Shown here: positions 5,310 to 8,256 of the stretch, piece after piece
Layout: the number at the start of each line of letters is the position of its first letter
How positions within the stretch are numbered: position 1 is the stretch's first letter
Source: Trebonia sp.
GTDB taxonomy: Bacteria > Actinomycetota > Actinomycetes > Streptosporangiales > Streptosporangiaceae
Length of the DNA stretch: 8,256 nt
Reading direction: 5' to 3'
NCBI GenBank assembly: GCA_030038035.1
Contig: JASHPP010000518.1
Span: 1-8,256 of the forward strand
Made by a program: the position numbers and the translations under genes
Notes under the pieces: model-generated
Database searches by the model: none
What the model was told of the DNA's origin: nothing
The model's input: the letters and a program-made list of their open reading frames with translations, nothing else

Positions 5310-8256
5310 ATGGCGGGGAATCCGGAGGCTGGTTATCTCGATGGGCTGCCGCCTGCGCAGGCGGCGGAGCTGGCGCGGGTGAATGGCCCCGGGCTGGCGG
5401 CGTTGCGCGGCTACCTGGACTCGGGTGCGGCGGTGGCGTTCCTCGGGGCCGGGGTGTCGGCGCCGCTGTACCCGCTGTGGAACGGGCTGATCGGGGACCT
5501 GGTCGACGCGGCGGTGCCGCGGCTGAGTGAGCGGGAGGCGAGGACGTGCCGGGTGCTGGCCTCCGCCAGCCCGGAATCCGTAGTCCAGATCGTGCGCCGC
5601 AGCCTGAGCGCCGGCGTATACCGGGAGGTGCTGCGGGAGGTGCTGCGGGCGCGCACCGACCCGCAGACCGGCCGGTCGTGGACGACGGTGCAGGAGCTCG
5701 TCTGCCGGTGCCCGTTCAAGGCCGTGGTGACCACCAACTACGACCCGGGAATCGTGGACGCCCGGCTGCGGGTCCGCCCGGGCGCGTCGGGAACTGGCTT
5801 CACGACCTGGGAAGACGAGCTGGGGCTCGACCGGTGGCGGACCGGGGACGTGTTCGGCGAGATTGAGCTGCCGGTTTTGTACGCGCACGGCCAGCACAAC
5901 CGGCCCGACAGCATCGTGCTGGCCACGACGGAGTACCGGCGGGCGTACGCGGGCAAGCTGCCCCAGGTGCTGGCCCGGCTGATGGACGGGCACCTGGTGT
6001 GGATCGGGTTCAGCTTCGCCGACCAGCGGATCGCCGCGATCCTGCGGGAGGTCGCGGACAGGACGGGTACCCGGCTTGACCCGGGCGCGGCGCCGCGTCA
6101 TGTCGCGGTCATGGCCTGGGACCCCGACGCGGACGGCAATGACCCGCAGATCCTGGCCCAGCGGGCCGACATCGAGTATGGCGCCCAGGTGGTCCTGTAC
6201 CCGGCGCGGAACGGCGACCACGCCGCGCTTGCGACGCTGCTGTCGACGCTGACCGACGACCGGTTCCCGCCGGTTGGCGACTTGTCCACCATCTACCCGG
6301 TGACCACAGCGGGTCTGGTGGCCAGCCCGACCGGTGCTGTCATCCCCGTGAGCTGGGTGCCGGGGCCGGAGCGGGTCGAGCATTTCACCGGGCGCGCCGA
6401 GGAGCTGGCCCGGCTGGACCGGTGGGCCGCCGACCCGCGGGTCGCCCTGGTCGGGGTGACCGCGTGGGGCGGCGCCGGCAAGACTGCGCTGGTCACGCAC
6501 TGGGTGCAGGAGGCGGGCGCGGTATCGCGGCGCCCTGGTCTGCAGGGGGTGTTCGGGTGGAGCTTTTACGCCGATCCGTCGGCCGAGCACTGGGCGGCAG
6601 GGCTGCTGGAGTGGGCGAAGCAAGACCTCGGGCTAGTGGTGGCGGGCACCGGCCGGCCGGCCGCGGCGGTGCTGGCGCTGCTGCGGGCGGTGCCGCTGCT
6701 GCTTGTGCTCGACGGCCTGGAGCGGGTGCAGGAGGGTCCGGCGGGGGACGGGTTCGGCCGGCTGCTCGATGGCACGCTGCGGGAGGTGCTGGCCGGCGCC
6801 TGCCAGCAACCCCGCGGCGGGCTGATCCTCCTGACCAGCCGGTTCCCGTTCGCCGACCTGGAGACGTTCGACGGGGGCAGCGCCCGGATGCTGGAGGTGC
6901 CGCCGTTCACCCCGCCCGAGGGGGCGGCGCTGCTGGCCGCCGCCGGTGCCGGCTGGCTGGCCGAGCAGGAGCGCCGGGAGCTGGTGGCGGCCGTGGATGG
7001 GCATGCCCTCGCGACCGGGGTACTGGCGGGGCTGCTGGCCGCCCGCCCGCCAGCCGCCGACCTGGCCGCCCTGCACGCGGACCTGGCCGCGGCGACCCGC
7101 ACCGACGCGCGAGTCGGCCGGGTGCTTGAGTTCTACGCCGGGCGGCTGGCCGAAGCGGACCGGTACCTGCTCGCCGCGGTGTCGCTGTTCGCCCGGCCCA
7201 TCGATCCCAGAGCGGTGCTGGCGGTGGCCGGGCACGAGGCATTCGGGTCCCGGCTGGCCGGATGGACGCCGGCGATGGTGCAGGCCGCGGTGCGCGGCCG
7301 GCTGGCCGGGCTGGCATCCTGGCATCCCGACGGGACGATCTCGGCCCACCCGCTGGTCCGCGACACCTTCCGCCCGCTGGTCATGGCCGCGGCGGAAAGT
7401 GCCGCCGAGACCGCCTTGGCCGGAATGCCGGCCGGGACCGTGCGCAGCCGGGCGGACGCGCTGCTGGTGGTCGAGGTCATCGAACTGCTGCTCGACGCCG
7501 GCCAATGGGAGGCCGCCGACGGCATGTACCGAGATCGCTGCGACAACGGACGAGTGTGGCAGTTTTTGCCCGCGGCCCGGCTTGGGCAGCGGGCCGCCGC
7601 CGCGTTCGTGGCCACCCCCGGCCGCCGCGCCGCCTGTGCCACCCGGCTCAGTCCCCGCCGTCGCAGCTTCCATACGAACGGGGTCGGCCTCTTCGCGGTC
7701 GGCATCGGTGACCTGGCCACGGCACGCGAATATCTGTCCCTGGCCGTCGGTTACGACCGTGACGATGGGGACATGAAGAGCTTGTCGATCTGCTTGCAGA
7801 ACCTGACCGAGTGCCTCGGCCATCTCGGGCAGGTCGGCCCGGCCTGGGACGCCACAGCAGAAGCGCTCGCCTGCGCCGAAGCCACTGACGACTGGCAGCA
7901 AATCTTGAACTTGCACGCGTTCCTGGGATGGCTGGCAGGCCTGGCCGGCGACACGTCCGAGGCCGAGCAGCAGTTCACCGCCGCCGACCAGATCGAGGTC
8001 GCCCACCACCATGGCGGTGCTCACTTGTACTCGCTTCGAGGGACCCAGTGGGCGGACTGGCTGGCCCGCACCCTGCGGCCCAGGCCGGCTCGGGTGCTTA
8101 CTGATCGCAACGCAGATATATGCCGGCGGAGCGGCTGGAATAACGATGTGGCCCGGTGCGACAGGATGCTGGGCCGCCTGGCCCTGGCCGCCGACGACAC
8201 CGCGGCGGCCGGCGAGCACCTGGCGGCGGCGGCCGCGGTGTTCCGGGACGGCGACT
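5310..8256 (+). CDS. SIR2-STAND-TPR protein, NLR-like putative antiphage or signalling factor (3' end beyond window)
   Basis: One uninterrupted frame of 982 codons runs off the right edge. Residues about 40-270 form a SIR2-like domain: G-A-G-V-S at 46-50, T-T-N-Y-D at 141-145, A-H-G at 192-194 and W-I-G-F-S-F-A-D at 231-238. N143 and H193 match the catalytic Asn and His of SIR2-type NADases in defence proteins. Residues about 355-690 are a STAND/NB-ARC-type NTPase: F-T-G-R at 359-362, Walker A G-G-A-G-K-T at 387-392, Walker B V-L-D-G-L-E at 466-471, L-L-T-S-R at 507-511, then a winged-helix-like part ending H-P-L-V-R at 680-684. Residues about 755-982 are helical TPR-like repeats, the likely sensor. 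The order effector-switch-sensor resembles Avs5-type proteins. Starts at GTG 5277, ATG 5292 and ATG 5310 are all in frame; none has a good ribosome binding site, so the start is uncertain. A defence role is inference. Confidence 0.85.
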   Translation, partial: MAGNPEAGYLDGLPPAQAAELARVNGPGLAALRGYLDSGAAVAFLGAGVSAPLYPLWNGLIGDLVDAAVPRLSEREARTCRVLASASPESVVQIVRRSLSAGVYREVLREVLRARTDPQTGRSWTTVQELVCRCPFKAVVTTNYDPGIVDARLRVRPGASGTGFTTWEDELGLDRWRTGDVFGEIELPVLYAHGQHNRPDSIVLATTEYRRAYAGKLPQVLARLMDGHLVWIGFSFADQRIAAILREVADRTGTRLDPGAAPRHVAVMAWDPDADGNDPQILAQRADIEYGAQVVLYPARNGDHAALATLLSTLTDDRFPPVGDLSTIYPVTTAGLVASPTGAVIPVSWVPGPERVEHFTGRAEELARLDRWAADPRVALVGVTAWGGAGKTALVTHWVQEAGAVSRRPGLQGVFGWSFYADPSAEHWAAGLLEWAKQDLGLVVAGTGRPAAAVLALLRAVPLLLVLDGLERVQEGPAGDGFGRLLDGTLREVLAGACQQPRGGLILLTSRFPFADLETFDGGSARMLEVPPFTPPEGAALLAAAGAGWLAEQERRELVAAVDGHALATGVLAGLLAARPPAADLAALHADLAAATRTDARVGRVLEFYAGRLAEADRYLLAAVSLFARPIDPRAVLAVAGHEAFGSRLAGWTPAMVQAAVRGRLAGLASWHPDGTISAHPLVRDTFRPLVMAAAESAAETALAGMPAGTVRSRADALLVVEVIELLLDAGQWEAADGMYRDRCDNGRVWQFLPAARLGQRAAAAFVATPGRRAACATRLSPRRRSFHTNGVGLFAVGIGDLATAREYLSLAVGYDRDDGDMKSLSICLQNLTECLGHLGQVGPAWDATAEALACAEATDDWQQILNLHAFLGWLAGLAGDTSEAEQQFTAADQIEVAHHHGGAHLYSLRGTQWADWLARTLRPRPARVLTDRNADICRRSGWNNDVARCDRMLGRLALAADDTAAAGEHLAAAAAVFRDGD

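Noticed and set aside
7550..7720. Suspected frameshift in the SIR2-STAND gene before the repeat region
   Set aside because: The Arg/Ala-rich stretch around residues 760-790 looked odd, but the frame is continuous and TPR-like sequence resumes in the same frame without a break.
5247..8219. Two long minus-strand open frames (about 5247-6623 and 6633-8219)
   Set aside because: Both are antisense to the SIR2-STAND-TPR gene, which has clear motifs along its length. Their translations are rich in Arg, Pro, Gly and Gln without recognisable domains.
1..8256. tRNA, rRNA, CRISPR array, insertion sequence or attachment site
   Set aside because: I found no CRISPR-like spaced repeats, transposase motifs, terminal inverted repeats or tRNA cloverleaf signals on reading both strands.

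Overview
The window reads as chromosomal DNA from a high-GC actinobacterium. The evidence is the strong G/C bias at third codon positions, a DUF3040-type small membrane protein (an actinobacterial family) and a small beta-carbonic anhydrase very close to mycobacterial Rv1284. All identifications rest on reading the sequence and on remembered family members; no search was run.

Layout. Positions 1-127 hold no gene I can support. Positions 128-529 (+) encode a DUF3040-like protein. Its stop overlaps tail-to-tail with a MarR-family regulator on the minus strand (526-1167) that carries an unusual cysteine-rich C-terminus. The divergent intergenic region (1168-1333) holds a 14-bp near-palindrome, a perfect TTGACA -35 box and short repeats, and is the likely control region. 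A compact plus-strand operon follows (1334-5211): tmoA, tmoB, tmoC, tmoD, tmoE and a beta-carbonic anhydrase, with 4- to 8-bp overlaps at most junctions. It closes with a 14-bp perfect hairpin terminator at 5231-5266.

The tmo genes encode a group-2 soluble diiron monooxygenase of the toluene-4-monooxygenase type: hydroxylase alpha, gamma and beta subunits, Rieske ferredoxin and effector. All six iron ligands, the four Rieske ligands and the gene order A-B-C-D-E are conserved. The NADH:ferredoxin reductase (TmoF) that normally ends such operons is absent, and a carbonic anhydrase occupies its place. Several pocket positions of the alpha subunit differ from toluene monooxygenases, so the substrate should not be assumed to be toluene. 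A plausible reading (inference) is a MarR-controlled hydrocarbon or alkene oxidation module that borrows a reductase and is linked to CO2/bicarbonate supply or removal.

From about 5310 to the right edge runs one long open frame, cut off by the window after 982 codons. It encodes a SIR2-like NADase-type domain, a STAND/NB-ARC-type NTPase and TPR-like repeats. This architecture resembles bacterial NLR-like antiphage proteins (Avs5-like). It lies behind the terminator, uses visibly different synonymous codons from the tmo genes, and is probably an independent unit.
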